Below the pieces are notes generated by a model. That model made no database searches. It saw only the letters and a list, made by a program, of their open reading frames with translations, and had not been told where the DNA came from. Shown here piece after piece: positions 1 to 8,740 of a DNA stretch of 64,000 nucleotides. The DNA lies in the NCBI RefSeq assembly GCF_011603255.1, contig NZ_JAANCM010000006.1:1-64000 (forward strand), written 5' to 3'. Source of the stretch: Ferranicluibacter rubi (GTDB taxonomy: Bacteria > Pseudomonadota > Alphaproteobacteria > Rhizobiales > Rhizobiaceae). The position numbers were made by a program, and so were the translations under genes. Every line of letters starts with the position of its first letter. Positions within the stretch are counted from its first letter, which is position 1.

Positions 1-73
1 CTCGCACATCTGTCGGTAAAAGCGGCTCTATTCGCTCCCACTGCGCATCGGAAAACCAAAAGAAATCAGACAT
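1..73 (-). CDS. IS5-family transposase, N-terminal part (partial)
   Basis: The first 24 codons of the IS427-group transposase; translation starts at the ATG complementary to 71-73 behind an AAGGAGG ribosome site. It begins MSDFFWFSDAQWERIEPLLP, identical to the complete copy at 27278. The rest lies outside the window, so it cannot be judged intact. Confidence 0.85.
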   Translation of the reverse strand, partial: MSDFFWFSDAQWERIEPLLPTDVR

Positions 74-149
74 GAAATCGCCTCCTTGCTCAGGCGATTG
101 AATCACGTCGAAATGTGCAAGGAAACCAATTATTGGGTCCGGACCCTAG
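1..149 (-). mobile_element. IS427-group (IS5 family) element, 5' end only, cut by window edge
   Basis: This is the transposase start and outer terminal repeat of an insertion sequence that continues off the left edge. Read on the minus strand it matches the left end of the complete element at 27201-28045 over its whole length, except for one base (TTGG here, TTGGG there) just inside the repeat. The terminal repeat CTAGGGTCCGGAC lies at 137-149. The two copies point away from each other, with their 5' ends facing the 27-kb interior. Identity of the off-window part is inferred. Confidence 0.9.
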
Positions 150-206
150 GCTCAGGACCTATTAATCTGATTTGAGATGTGATTCACAGTCTCCATTGAG
201 GAGGCC

Positions 207-413
207 GTGATAAGTGATTTGTTTTTGCTGAGCGAGCGTCAGATGGCTCGGATCTCGCCGTTCTTTCCCTTGGCGCATGGTGTGCCGCGGGTCGATGACC
301 GGCGGGTGGTGAGCGGGATCGTCTATGTGATCCGCAACGGGCTGCAGTTGAAGGATGCGCCGAAGGACTACGGCCCGCACAAGACGCTCTACAATCGCTT
401 CATCCGTTGGAGC
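207..413 (+). pseudogene. Second IS5-family transposase, N-terminal fragment
   Basis: This is a GTG-started reading frame behind a GAGGAGG ribosome site. It encodes about 69 residues of an IS5/IS427-type transposase N-terminal domain, with the characteristic stretches VPRVDDRRVVSGIVYV, YGPHKTLYNRF and IRWSRL. It is related to, but clearly different from, the element ending at 149. The DDE catalytic part is absent. Around position 413 the sequence passes directly, still in frame, into an unrelated membrane-protein sequence, so this is a deletion or insertion junction and not a natural fusion. The transposase is inactive. Confidence 0.8.
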
Positions 414-743
414 CGCCTCCTCTGCGCGATCGGCGGCGCCGAGCTTTCGGCGGGCAGTCTGCAGATCTTTGCGCAGAACATGACCGCCGGTCGCGGCTTC
501 ATGGCTTTTGCCGCCGTCGTCTTCGGTGCTGCTCATCCCATCGGCTCGGCCTTGGCAGCCCTGTTCTTCAGCGTCGTCGGCGCGCTCGGGATTCGCGCCC
601 AGATCGTCTTCGGCGACGCTGTCCCCCATGACCTGCTTCTGGCGCTTCCCTATCTGGCAACCATCGTCGGCGTCTGGGTCAGCGGACGGTTGCGCGGCGG
701 CGCGAAGACCGCAAACGGCTTTGCCGAACTTCGAGATTATTGA
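414..743 (+). pseudogene. Nucleoside/simple-sugar-type ABC transporter permease, C-terminal remnant
   Basis: About 109 codons of the C-terminal part of a BPD_transp_2-type inner-membrane permease, of the kind found in nucleoside ABC importers (BmpA/NupQ-like systems). The visible signatures are AGRGFMAFAAVVFG, a following hydrophobic segment, and LPYLATIVGVWVSGRLRG near the natural C-terminus. The N-terminal two thirds are missing and an IS-derived transposase fragment sits in their place. The open frame from 207 is therefore a chance in-frame joining. The next genes (VOC protein, deaminase-like hydrolase, thymidine phosphorylase) fit a former nucleoside uptake and salvage operon. Family assignment rests on motif recognition only. 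Confidence 0.7.
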
Positions 744-753
744 GGACGTACCG

Positions 754-1197
754 ATGCTACCCTTTGCCCAACGCCATGCCATCACGGACGTTTGCCTGCT
801 GGTGCGCGACGTCGAGACTTCCGTTGGTTTTTATCGGGACAAGTCCGGTTTCGCTCTCAAGCACCGCGCCGAGGGCTTTGCCGATTTCACCGGCGCGGGC
901 GTGACCCTGGCACTCTGGGAGAGTGCCCATATCGGACGCCATGCAGGCGTCGCCGTTACACAGGATCGTCCGGCAAGCGTCCTGATCGCCATCAAGCTCG
1001 ACCGCTGCGACGATGTCGAGGCAACATATCAGGAGTTGATCGCTAAAGGCGTCACCTTCACGGGACCTCCTGCCGACTATCCCTGGAACGCCCGTGGCGC
1101 ATATTTTACCGGCCCCGATGGAGAGATTTGGGCGCTCTATGCATGGCTGGAAGGCGGAGCACCCGGTCGGGTTCCGGAAGCGATCTCGACCATCTAG
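754..1197 (+). CDS. VOC-family (glyoxalase/bleomycin-resistance fold) protein
   Basis: A 147-residue single-domain protein of the vicinal oxygen chelate fold. Visible are the opening beta strand (ITDVCLLVRDVETSVGFYRD), a central DFTGAGVTLALWE strand with a Glu that could bind metal, and the closing GAYFTGPDGEIWALYAW strand, where many VOC proteins carry the final metal ligand. The start was chosen at the ATG behind GAGGA at 742-746; upstream codons belong to the truncated permease. It sits between the permease remnant and the amidohydrolase, 10 bases after the former, so it was probably co-transcribed with both. Such proteins often accompany purine or nucleoside catabolic genes in rhizobia, but substrate and reaction cannot be deduced here. 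Confidence 0.8.
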   Translation: MLPFAQRHAITDVCLLVRDVETSVGFYRDKSGFALKHRAEGFADFTGAGVTLALWESAHIGRHAGVAVTQDRPASVLIAIKLDRCDDVEATYQELIAKGVTFTGPPADYPWNARGAYFTGPDGEIWALYAWLEGGAPGRVPEAISTI

Positions 1198-1259
1198 CGT
1201 CGGCTGCCCGTCGTCATCGCCGCCGAACAACGCAAGCCTCTCCCGAGCATCCGGAGACC

Positions 1260-2789
1260 ATGTCCATGACGGAAACACTGTTTCGAAACGCCCTGATTTT
1301 GACCATGGCCCCCGGCAGCAATGGCGCGACGCTAAGCGGTGATGTCCTCGTCAGGGATGGCAGGATCATTTCGGTCGGAACCACCGTGATACCGACCCCG
1401 GATATGGTGATCATCGAGGCTGCCGGAAAGTTGATCATGCCGGGTCTGATCAACGCCCATACCCATTCCAGCGAAACATTCTTTCGCGGCCGCTACGAAC
1501 GCATGCCGCTTGAGGTCTGGCTGCTCTATGCCTATCCGCTGCTTGTCGGCACACAGATATCGCCGCGCCTGCTCTATCTGAGAACTCTCCTCCTTGCGAT
1601 GGAATCCCTGAGGAGTGGCGTGACGACCCTGAGCGACGACTTTTTTGATGTGCCGGGCCATGATGTCGAGCGGCTGGCCACCGTGTTCTCCGCCTACGAA
1701 GCCAGCGGCATCAGAGCAAACATCTCCAGCGCGGTGATGAACATACCAACGCTGGACGCTCTGCCTTTCGCCCGCGAGATCGTGCCGCTCGAACTGCAAC
1801 GGCTTCTCGACGGCAACCCGCAGATTCGAACCGACGAGTACATTGCCTTTTGCAAAGAGATATTCTCCACATTGCATGGCCGCGCCGGGCGCTTGCAGTT
1901 CATGATCGCGCCCTCTGCGCCGCAGCGTTGCACGCCGGATCTCATCCAGGCCTGCCATGCGCTGGCGCGAGACAAATCCGTGCCGTTCCACACGCACGTC
2001 GTGGAAACCAAGACCCAGGCCGTGACCGGTCAGCTGCTCTATGGAAAGAGCCTGATCCGTCACTTGCACGATCTCGGCGCCCTGGATCGCCATACGACGA
2101 TCGCCCATTCCGTCTGGGTCAACGACGCGGACATCGAGCTGATGGGCGCTGCCCGGTGCTCGGTCGCGCATAATGCCGTCTCCAACCAGAAGCTCGGAGC
2201 CGGGATCGCGCCGATCCGAAGGCTGCTCGAGGCCGGCGTGACCGTCGGCTTGGGAACCGATGGTGTCTGTTCCAACGATACGGCTCGGATTCTCGACGTC
2301 ATGCGCACGGCAGCCCTTATCCATGGCGTTAGCGGGCCCGATCCTGAGGAGTGGCTGACGGCGAACGAAATCCTGCATGCCGCGACGCTCGGTGGCGCTC
2401 GCACAGCCCTTCTCGATCATGTCACCGGTTCGCTGGAGCCGGGCAAGGCAGCCGATATCATCATGCTGGATCTCGACACCTACGCGTTTCAACCGTTCAA
2501 CGATGCCGAGCGCCAGATCGTCTTCAGTGAAAATGGCTCCTCAATCAAATTGGTGATGGTTGCCGGCGAAGTCGTCGTTCGCGACCGCAAGCTGGTGACG
2601 ATCGACGAGGCAGCCATTTTTCAGGAAATTCGCGAAACCGTCCCGGAACTTCTGGCCGAGCATGGAGAGGTCGAGAGAAGGAATCGGATTTTTGAGCCAT
2701 GGTTTGCCGAAATCCACAGACGCGCGTCACTCGTCGATGTCGGCATGAACCGCTATGCGGGCGATATGCCTTTCTGGCGGCGCAACTGA
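1260..2789 (+). CDS. Amidohydrolase, AtzA/TrzA/cytosine-deaminase-like family
   Basis: A 509-residue metal-dependent hydrolase with an N-terminal composite beta domain, then the metal-binding barrel: LINAHTHSSETFFRG (HxH motif), HTHVVETK (third His), TIAHSVWV (fourth His), and GLGTDGVCSNDTARILD (catalytic Asp). The set is complete for a mononuclear-metal deaminase or dechlorinase of the 8-oxoguanine/S-adenosylhomocysteine deaminase and chlorohydrolase superfamily. The ATG at 1260 follows CCGGAGACC; an ATG at 1266 is equally possible. The next gene encodes thymidine phosphorylase, so a nucleobase or nucleoside deaminase role is the best inference. It is distinct from the second member of this superfamily at 45337. 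Confidence 0.85.
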   Translation: MSMTETLFRNALILTMAPGSNGATLSGDVLVRDGRIISVGTTVIPTPDMVIIEAAGKLIMPGLINAHTHSSETFFRGRYERMPLEVWLLYAYPLLVGTQISPRLLYLRTLLLAMESLRSGVTTLSDDFFDVPGHDVERLATVFSAYEASGIRANISSAVMNIPTLDALPFAREIVPLELQRLLDGNPQIRTDEYIAFCKEIFSTLHGRAGRLQFMIAPSAPQRCTPDLIQACHALARDKSVPFHTHVVETKTQAVTGQLLYGKSLIRHLHDLGALDRHTTIAHSVWVNDADIELMGAARCSVAHNAVSNQKLGAGIAPIRRLLEAGVTVGLGTDGVCSNDTARILDVMRTAALIHGVSGPDPEEWLTANEILHAATLGGARTALLDHVTGSLEPGKAADIIMLDLDTYAFQPFNDAERQIVFSENGSSIKLVMVAGEVVVRDRKLVTIDEAAIFQEIRETVPELLAEHGEVERRNRIFEPWFAEIHRRASLVDVGMNRYAGDMPFWRRN

Positions 2790-2831
2790 GAAACGAGCAA
2801 TCTCATCACCAGCTGATCGAAAGGATATCAG

Positions 2832-4181
2832 ATGTCTGTGGCATCACGGCCATTCCTGCCTCAGGAAGTCATTCGCAGGAAACGCGATGGTGAAACCCTC
2901 GATCAGCGGGACCTGAAACAATTTGTCGATGGCACGGTCAGCGGCGCGGTGAGTCAGGCGCAGATCGGTGCCTTCACGATGGCGGTCTATCTCAATGGCA
3001 TGTCCAGACAGGAACGGATCGACTACACACTTGCCATGCGCGATAGCGGTCGGGTGATCGATTGGGCAACGGTCGGCCTTGAGGGGCCCACGATCATCGA
3101 CAAGCATTCCAGCGGCGGTGTCGGCGACGAAAAGGTCAGTCTGATCGTAGCACCTCTGGTCGCCGCCTGCGGGATCCGCATGCCGATGATTTCCGCGCGA
3201 GGTCTTGGACATACCGGCGGTGAAATCGATCTGCTGGAAGCCATTCCGGGATATGACACCGTACCGACCACCGCGGCTTTCATGAATATTGTCAAGGATA
3301 TAGGCTGCGCCATCATCGCGCCGACACCGGATCTTGCTCCGGCCGATAAGCCGATCTTCTATGCTCGTGACGTCTGCGCGACGGTGTAGAGCATACCGCT
3401 CATCACGGGCTCGATCATGTCGAAGAAACTGGCGGCCGGTATCAACGGCCTGGTGATGACCGTTCCGTTCGGGTCGGGTGCCTTCATGAAGACGGAAGCC
3501 CGCGCCGTAGAATTGGCCGAGGGCCTCCTGGATGTCGCACGCGGCGCAGGGGTGCCGATGACCGCCCTCATCAGCGATCTCACCCAGGTCCTGGGAGATA
3601 GCGTCGGCAGCGGTTTGCAGATACGTGAAGTGGTACGCTTCCTAACGGGCGAATACCGGGAGCCCAGGTTGCTGGAAGCCGTTCTTGCGCTCGTTTCCGA
3701 GACGCTCGTCATGGGAGGCCTTGCCGGTAACTTGGAGACCGCTCGCGGAATCGCGTGGCAGCACCTCGAAGACGGATCGGCCAAAGACCGCTTTGCGCGC
3801 ATGGTCTTGGCTTTCGGGGGCCCGGCCGATCTCGTCGATCTTCCCGAGAGGTACATAAGGGATGCCCCTGTCATCCGTCCGGTCTATCTGGAAAAGACAG
3901 GATTTGTTAGCCAAATGGATTGCTATGCGATCGGCATCGCGCTGCTTGGCATCGGTGTCGGTCGCACGCGCCCTCAGGATGATATCGATCACACGGTGGG
4001 AGCGTCTTCCTTCGCATCGGTCGGCTCCACGATGGATGCCACTCATCCTTTTTGCATCCTACACGCGCCATCCGAAGACGCATGGGAGCGGTGCTCCGAG
4101 GCACTCACTGCCGCGGTCGAGTGCAGTGTTACGCCAGCGGAGCCTCTGCCCGTCATTCGATCGCGGCTCAGCACCGACTGA
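2832..4181 (+). pseudogene. deoA: Thymidine (pyrimidine-nucleoside) phosphorylase, interrupted by one in-frame amber codon
   Basis: The frame codes 449 positions, close to the usual 440 of DeoA, which cleaves thymidine with phosphate to thymine and deoxyribose-1-phosphate. The phosphate-site motif KHSSGGVGDE and the SARGLGHTGG signature lie in the first part; RDV before the break and SIMSKKLAAG after it carry the base-binding Arg, Ser and Lys. The reading frame is unchanged on both sides of TAG at 3387-3389. Relatives normally read V-E-S there, so a GAG to TAG change explains it. Within the signature, HTGGEIDLLE differs from the usual HTGGTLDKLE, which may be family variation. A 185-residue N-terminal product would lack the catalytic C-terminal part. 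Read-through or a suppressor would restore a full enzyme. Confidence 0.85.
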
Positions 4182-4515
4182 TTTAGATCGCTTGCCCACT
4201 TGCTCTTGAACCAATACGAAACGGCGATCCAGATCGACACTATGGTTCATGAGAATGTTGAAAGGAGCCTTCTCCCTTAAGCTGTTCGACCCCACAGATC
4301 ATCTACTGGGAGGATGCGATGCGAGGTGCTGAATGCAGGGGACAGCTTTAACGCCTCTTCTAAGCCTAAAAATTCCTTATCCGCACTGTAAATAGACCGG
4401 AATGGTGACGGGTACGGGACGCTTCAGTACCGCGTCCATTATCGCGAGAGATCCATCAAGAACATTGCCAGGAGTTCGAAGCCCTGTTCGGCAGGAAGCT
4501 ACGCGTTGATGCGCA
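4182..4515. other. Gene-free stretch between convergent deoA and the peptide ABC operon
   Basis: About 330 bases with no supported gene. Small open frames here lack ribosome sites and family signatures. A perfect 14-base palindrome, TTGATGCGCATCAA, spans 4506-4519 across the stop codon of the next gene, but it has no loop or T-tract and is not a convincing terminator. Its lower order compared with the flanks suggests relic sequence. Confidence 0.5.
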
Positions 4516-5583
4516 TCAAGCCAGCGGAAAATGGCAGGCGACGGAGCGTTCATTCGATATGGCTGTCAGCGGTGGGCGAACCTCTCGACAGACGGCCTGC
4601 GCGTGTGGGCACCGGGTTGAAAACTTGCAGCCTGCAGGCGGGTCAAGCGGGCTCGGGATTTCACCGGTGAGCAGGATCCGCCCTCGCCGGCTCCGGTTAT
4701 GCGGCTGTGGAATCGCAGATAACAAGGCTTGCGTGTAGGGGTGGCTAGGGCGTGCATAGAGTGCATCGGTCTCGCCCGTTTCGACGATGGAGCCAAGATA
4801 CATAACGGCCACGCGGGTAGACACCTGGCGCACAACGGCCAGATCGTGAGCGATGAAGACGTAGGTCAGGTCCAGCTTTTCCCTCAGCTCGCTGAACAGA
4901 TTGACGATCTGCGCCTGCACCGAGACATCGAGCGCCGATACCGGCTCGTCGGCCACGATCAGCGTCGGCTCCACCGCAAGTGCCCGGGCGATACCGATGC
5001 GCTGGCGTTGGCCACCCGAGAACTCATGCGGGTAGCGATCGAGATATTCCTGGCGCAGGCCCACGAGGTCCATGAGTTCGCCGAGCCGCTCCTCGATGCC
5101 GGCGCCCTCGCGGATGCGGTGAACCTTCAGTACTTCGGCAAGCACATCGCGCACCCGTCGGCGCGGATTGAGCGAGGCCGAGGGGTCCTGGAAGATCATC
5201 TGGACCTTGCGGCGTACCGGCTTCAGCGCCCGCGTATCCGCCTTGGTGATATCAGAACCCTCGAAGCTGAGCGTGCCTCCGTCGATGTCGTAGAGCCGGG
5301 TGAGACAGCGGCCGAGCGTCGATTTGCCGCTGCCGGATTCGCCAACGAGGCCGAGCGTCTCCGCCGGAAAGACATCAAGGCTGATGCCGTCCACGGCGTG
5401 AAGCGTGCGCCCGGAACCAGGTCTGAACGTCCGCCCGACGGTGAAGGTCTTGACAAGCGACCGTGCCGACATCAGCGGTACCCGAGGCGAAAGGCACGTT
5501 TCGCCAGTGCCGTGTATCGAGGTGTCGGGCGCGGACAGACCTGTTGTCCGGGACGCAACGTTCGAAGGGATGGACGGCGTCAT
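4516..5583 (-). CDS. Peptide-type ABC transporter ATP-binding protein, DppF/OppF class
   Basis: A 355-residue cytoplasmic ATPase, the last gene of the amide/peptide operon. It carries [12 protein letters not shown] (Walker A), [15 protein letters not shown] (Q-loop region typical of Opp/Dpp), [15 protein letters not shown] (signature), [12 protein letters not shown] (Walker B) and IAHDL (switch His). The C-terminal extension contains the cysteine-bearing oligopeptide motif GCKFSTRC, which marks the DppF/OppF subfamily. An unusually long N-terminus of about 38 residues precedes the domain, so a downstream start (MSAR, near residue 38) is possible. The annotated ATG overlaps the stop of the preceding ATPase gene by four bases (ATGA), which favours it. 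It pairs with the DppD-like subunit as a heterodimeric motor. Confidence 0.9.
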   Translation of the reverse strand: MTPSIPSNVASRTTGLSAPDTSIHGTGETCLSPRVPLMSARSLVKTFTVGRTFRPGSGRTLHAVDGISLDVFPAETLGLVGESGSGKSTLGRCLTRLYDIDGGTLSFEGSDITKADTRALKPVRRKVQMIFQDPSASLNPRRRVRDVLAEVLKVHRIREGAGIEERLGELMDLVGLRQEYLDRYPHEFSGGQRQRIGIARALAVEPTLIVADEPVSALDVSVQAQIVNLFSELREKLDLTYVFIAHDLAVVRQVSTRVAVMYLGSIVETGETDALYARPSHPYTQALLSAIPQPHNRSRRGRILLTGEIPSPLDPPAGCKFSTRCPHAQAVCREVRPPLTAISNERSVACHFPLA

Positions 5584-6605
5584 GCGAATTCCTCAGGCGA
5601 CAGGACGGTGCGCCGGAGCGCGCTTCGCTCCGGCTCTTCCAGAATGCAAAGGGCAGCCTGTGTGCCGATCATGCGCAACGGCGGCCGCTCCAGGCAGGCG
5701 GGTCTGGCAAAGGCGCAACGGGGTGCAAACCCGCACCCTTCACCAATCCTGTCGGGCGTCGGCGGCATGCCGGGAATGGATTTCAGCCGGGCGAGACGCG
5801 GGCCGGTCAAAGGCGGAATCGAGCCCATCAGGCCCCAGCTGTAAGGGTGGAGCGGGCTTTTGAACATCGCCTCCGTCTCTCCGCGCTCGACGATGCGCCC
5901 GGCATACATGACGGCGACGCGGTCGGCGACTTCGGAGACAACGCCCATGTCGTGGGTGATGAGGATGATGGCCGAGCCAAAATCCTTGCGCAGGCGCAGC
6001 AGGAGATCGAGCACCTGCGCCTGCACCGTGACGTCGAGCGCCGTGGTCGGCTCGTCGGCCACTAGGAGCGCCGGATTGCAGGAGAGCGCCATGGCGATCA
6101 CGGCACGCTGCCGCATGCCGCCCGAAAGCTGGTGGGGATAACGGTCGACGGCTTCCTGCGGATTGGAGAGACCAACCTCGCCCAAGAGCTCGACCGCCCG
6201 CTTCTTCGCAGCCCGGGCGGAGATCGCCTCGTGGGCGCGGATCTGTTCGGCAATCTGCCAGCCGATCGTATAGACGGGGTTAAGCGCCGTCATCGGGTCC
6301 TGCGAGATCAGGCCGATCTCCCTGCCGCGGATGCGGCGCAGTTCGCTCGGGTTGAGATCGAGAATGCCGCGCCCGCGGAAGGCGACCATGCCGTCAACGC
6401 GGGTCGTCTTGCGGTCGTGGAGGCCGAGCAGCGAGAGCAGGGTCACGGACTTGCCGGAGCCGGATTCGCCGACGATCGAGAGGATCTCCCCCTCACGCAC
6501 CGAAAAGGAGACGTCGCGGACGGCCTTCACCATGCCGCGGTCGGTGGCAAAGGAAACGGTCAGGCCGTTGACGTCGAGAAGGATGGGTTTTTCCGCTGCG
6601 GTCAT
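5580..6605 (-). CDS. Peptide-type ABC transporter ATP-binding protein, DppD/OppD class
   Basis: A 341-residue ATPase: Walker [12 protein letters not shown]-loop LISQDPMTALNP, signature [15 protein letters not shown], Walker [13 protein letters not shown], switch LITHDMGVV, and the C-terminal GFAPRCAFARPAC cysteine motif of the oligopeptide subfamily. The start at MTAAEKP was chosen because it follows the permease stop by a few bases; an upstream in-frame ATG would intrude deep into the permease gene. The next ATPase gene begins within its stop codon, so the two are translationally coupled. Together with the two permeases and the binding protein it completes a five-gene importer. Confidence 0.92.
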   Translation of the reverse strand: MTAAEKPILLDVNGLTVSFATDRGMVKAVRDVSFSVREGEILSIVGESGSGKSVTLLSLLGLHDRKTTRVDGMVAFRGRGILDLNPSELRRIRGREIGLISQDPMTALNPVYTIGWQIAEQIRAHEAISARAAKKRAVELLGEVGLSNPQEAVDRYPHQLSGGMRQRAVIAMALSCNPALLVADEPTTALDVTVQAQVLDLLLRLRKDFGSAIILITHDMGVVSEVADRVAVMYAGRIVERGETEAMFKSPLHPYSWGLMGSIPPLTGPRLARLKSIPGMPPTPDRIGEGCGFAPRCAFARPACLERPPLRMIGTQAALCILEEPERSALRRTVLSPEEFA

Positions 6606-6609
6606 GGCT

Positions 6610-7581
6610 TCAGCTCTCCCGGACGCGCGGATCGATGAGGACATAGACGACATCGACCAGCGCATTGGCGACCACCACGAAGAACGAGGCATACATGACC
6701 GTGCCGAGCACCATGGGCAGGTCGAGATTAAGAAGCGCCTGGTAGGTCAGCCGTCCCACGCCGTTCAGCCCGAACACGACCTCCGTCAGCAGCGCCGAGC
6801 CGCCGACGAGCACGCCGAAATCGAGACCGAACATGGTGACGAAAGGGATGAGCGAGGTGCGCAGCGCATGGCGGACCATGACCCGCGTGGGGCTCAAGCC
6901 CTTGGCGCGCGCGGTGCGGATGAAGTCCTCCTGGTAGGCCTCCACCAGATTGGCACGCAGCACACGGCCGTAGATGCCGATATAGAGCGCCGCGAGCGTG
7001 AACCACGGAATGATGAGCGTCTTGAACCAGCCCCAGGGGTCGGTCAGCAGAGGCTTGTAGCCGAGCGAGGGAACCCAGGAGAAGAAAACCGTGTCATGGA
7101 AGCGGCTCTGGGTCATGAGGTTCATGACCTCGCCCAGCCAGTAGACCGGCATGGAAACACCGATCAGCGCCAGCACCATCAGCCCGCGGTCGAGCAGCGT
7201 ATCGCGCGACAAGGCCGCGACGACGCCGACGAAGATGCCGCCGATGACCCAAAGCACGGCGGCACCGGCCACCAGCGACAGGGTGACGGGCGCCGCCTGC
7301 GCGACGGCCGGCACGACGCGCATGCCCCGGTTGACGAAGGACGTCAGGTCCTGCGTGACGAACAGGCGGTTCATCATGATGACGTACTGGACAGGCAGCG
7401 GCCGGTCGAAGCCGAAGTCCTTGCGGATGGCTTCAACCGTTTCGGGAGACGCATTGCGACCGGCGAGACGCGCAGCCGGATCGGACCCCGGCGTGGCGAA
7501 GAAGATGAGGAAGACGAGCGCGGAGATGCCGATCATAACGAAGAGCATCTGGCCGAGGCGCTGGAGAACGGCAAAGATCAT
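6610..7581 (-). CDS. Peptide-type ABC transporter permease, DppB class
   Basis: A 323-residue inner-membrane protein. The first membrane helix begins right after the start (VLQRLGQMLFVMIGISALVFLI), followed by the large periplasmic loop typical of DppB (VEAIRKDFGFDRPLPVQY) and five further hydrophobic segments. The EAA loop AYQEDFIRTARAKGLSPTRV, which docks on the ATPase, lies near residue 205. The start MIFAVLQ was preferred over an upstream ATG because DppB proteins normally begin immediately before helix 1. The gene lies 10 bases after the DppC-like gene. Confidence 0.9.
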   Translation of the reverse strand: MIFAVLQRLGQMLFVMIGISALVFLIFFATPGSDPAARLAGRNASPETVEAIRKDFGFDRPLPVQYVIMMNRLFVTQDLTSFVNRGMRVVPAVAQAAPVTLSLVAGAAVLWVIGGIFVGVVAALSRDTLLDRGLMVLALIGVSMPVYWLGEVMNLMTQSRFHDTVFFSWVPSLGYKPLLTDPWGWFKTLIIPWFTLAALYIGIYGRVLRANLVEAYQEDFIRTARAKGLSPTRVMVRHALRTSLIPFVTMFGLDFGVLVGGSALLTEVVFGLNGVGRLTYQALLNLDLPMVLGTVMYASFFVVVANALVDVVYVLIDPRVRES

Positions 7582-7591
7582 CGGCGTTCCC

Positions 7592-8641
7592 TCAGACCAG
7601 TTTCGTGCGCGGATCGAGCGCATCGCGGATGCTGTCACCCAGCACGTTCAGAGACAGGACGGTGAGTGCGATGGCGATGCCGGGCGCCAGCGCCACGGCA
7701 GGACGGGTGTAGAGCAGCGTCTGTCCATCCTGGATGATCGTACCCCAGCTAGCATCCGGCGCCTGTACCCCGATCGACAGGAAGGAAAGCGAGGATTCCG
7801 TGATGATGTTCAGCGCCATCATCAACGGCACGAAGACGATCAGCATGGTGGACACGTTGGGCAGGATATCGTTGACGAGGATGCGCCAGGCGGGGATGCC
7901 GAGGCCCTTGGCCGCCAGCACGAACTCGCTCTTCTTCAGCGCCATGACGCGGCCGCGCACGGGGCGCGCGACATAGGGGACGTAGATGATGCCGATGATG
8001 ACGATGGGCAGCAGGAGGCTGTCCCCGGTGATCTCGATCGGCCCGATGACGATGCCGTGCGACAGAAGAACGATGGAGAGCGATATGGCGAGGAGATAGA
8101 CCGGAAAGGCCCAGAGGATATCGAGGATGCGCGAGAGGATCTGGTCGGTGATGCCGCCGAAGAAGCCGGCGGTAATGCCGATGACGGCCGCCAGCACGAG
8201 ACAGATGACCGTCGCGGATGTCGCGATCAGCAGCGAATTCCGCCCGCCATAGAGAAGCCGCGCGGCTACGTCGCGTCCCTGCGTGTCCGCGCCGAGGAAG
8301 TATTGTGCGCCGTAGGTCGGGCCGATCGGGGTGACGCCAAGGCCGAGACCTTCCGTGGAGGCCTGCATGACCTTGACCCGCTTGCCGTCGACCGTGATGC
8401 GCGCTGAAAGGTTCGATCGGAACGGGTCGCTCGCGGCGACATAGCCCGCATAGAGCGGCGCCGACAGGCTGGAGACCACGATGAGGACGAGCACGATGGC
8501 GGCAAGGACCGTCGGCTTGTCGCGCCGCATCAGCAGCCAGGCCCGGCGCCACGGGCTTGCTCCCACCCGCTTGCCCGCAGTTTCGTCCGGCATATCGGGA
8601 ATGAAGGCGTCGGGGGAGGCGATGTCGGACGGGATGCTCAT
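7592..8641 (-). CDS. Peptide-type ABC transporter permease, DppC class
   Basis: A 349-residue permease with a cytoplasmic N-terminal arm of about 45 residues, a first helix (TVLAAIVLVLIVVSSLSAPLY), a periplasmic segment with the DppC hallmark FLGADTQGRDVAARLLYGGR, and the EAA loop KKSEFVLAAKGLGIPAWRIL. The C-terminal SFLSIGVQAPDASWGTII motif is also characteristic. An AGGAGG-like sequence precedes the ATG. About 100 bases, containing a strong hairpin, separate it from the binding-protein gene upstream. Confidence 0.9.
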   Translation of the reverse strand: MSIPSDIASPDAFIPDMPDETAGKRVGASPWRRAWLLMRRDKPTVLAAIVLVLIVVSSLSAPLYAGYVAASDPFRSNLSARITVDGKRVKVMQASTEGLGLGVTPIGPTYGAQYFLGADTQGRDVAARLLYGGRNSLLIATSATVICLVLAAVIGITAGFFGGITDQILSRILDILWAFPVYLLAISLSIVLLSHGIVIGPIEITGDSLLLPIVIIGIIYVPYVARPVRGRVMALKKSEFVLAAKGLGIPAWRILVNDILPNVSTMLIVFVPLMMALNIITESSLSFLSIGVQAPDASWGTIIQDGQTLLYTRPAVALAPGIAIALTVLSLNVLGDSIRDALDPRTKLV

Positions 8642-8697
8642 GGCACCTCCTGCAGGCGTCTGGCGATCGGGGACCGCTGAAGTCTTGACGGGACCGT

Positions 8698-8734
8698 CCA
8701 GCGGCGTGGAGCCTTTAGGGCCGCACGCCGCTGG
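8698..8734 (-). terminator. Intercistronic stem-loop between binding protein and permease genes
   Basis: A perfect 11-base-pair inverted repeat, CCAGCGGCGTG at 8698-8708 and CACGCCGCTGG at 8724-8734, encloses a 15-base loop immediately after the substrate-binding-protein gene. On the minus (coding) strand no T-run follows it, so it is more likely a partial terminator or RNA-stabilising hairpin that raises binding-protein mRNA over permease mRNA. Confidence 0.7.
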
Positions 8735-8740
8735 GCTTTT

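Noticed and set aside
4506-4519. Palindrome TTGATGCGCATCAA as a terminator
   Set aside because: No loop and no T-tract; it overlaps the stop codon and could be chance.
6331-7665. A 444-codon plus-strand open frame
   Set aside because: Antisense to DppB and DppD genes, very rich in Arg, Asp and His, no recognised domain.
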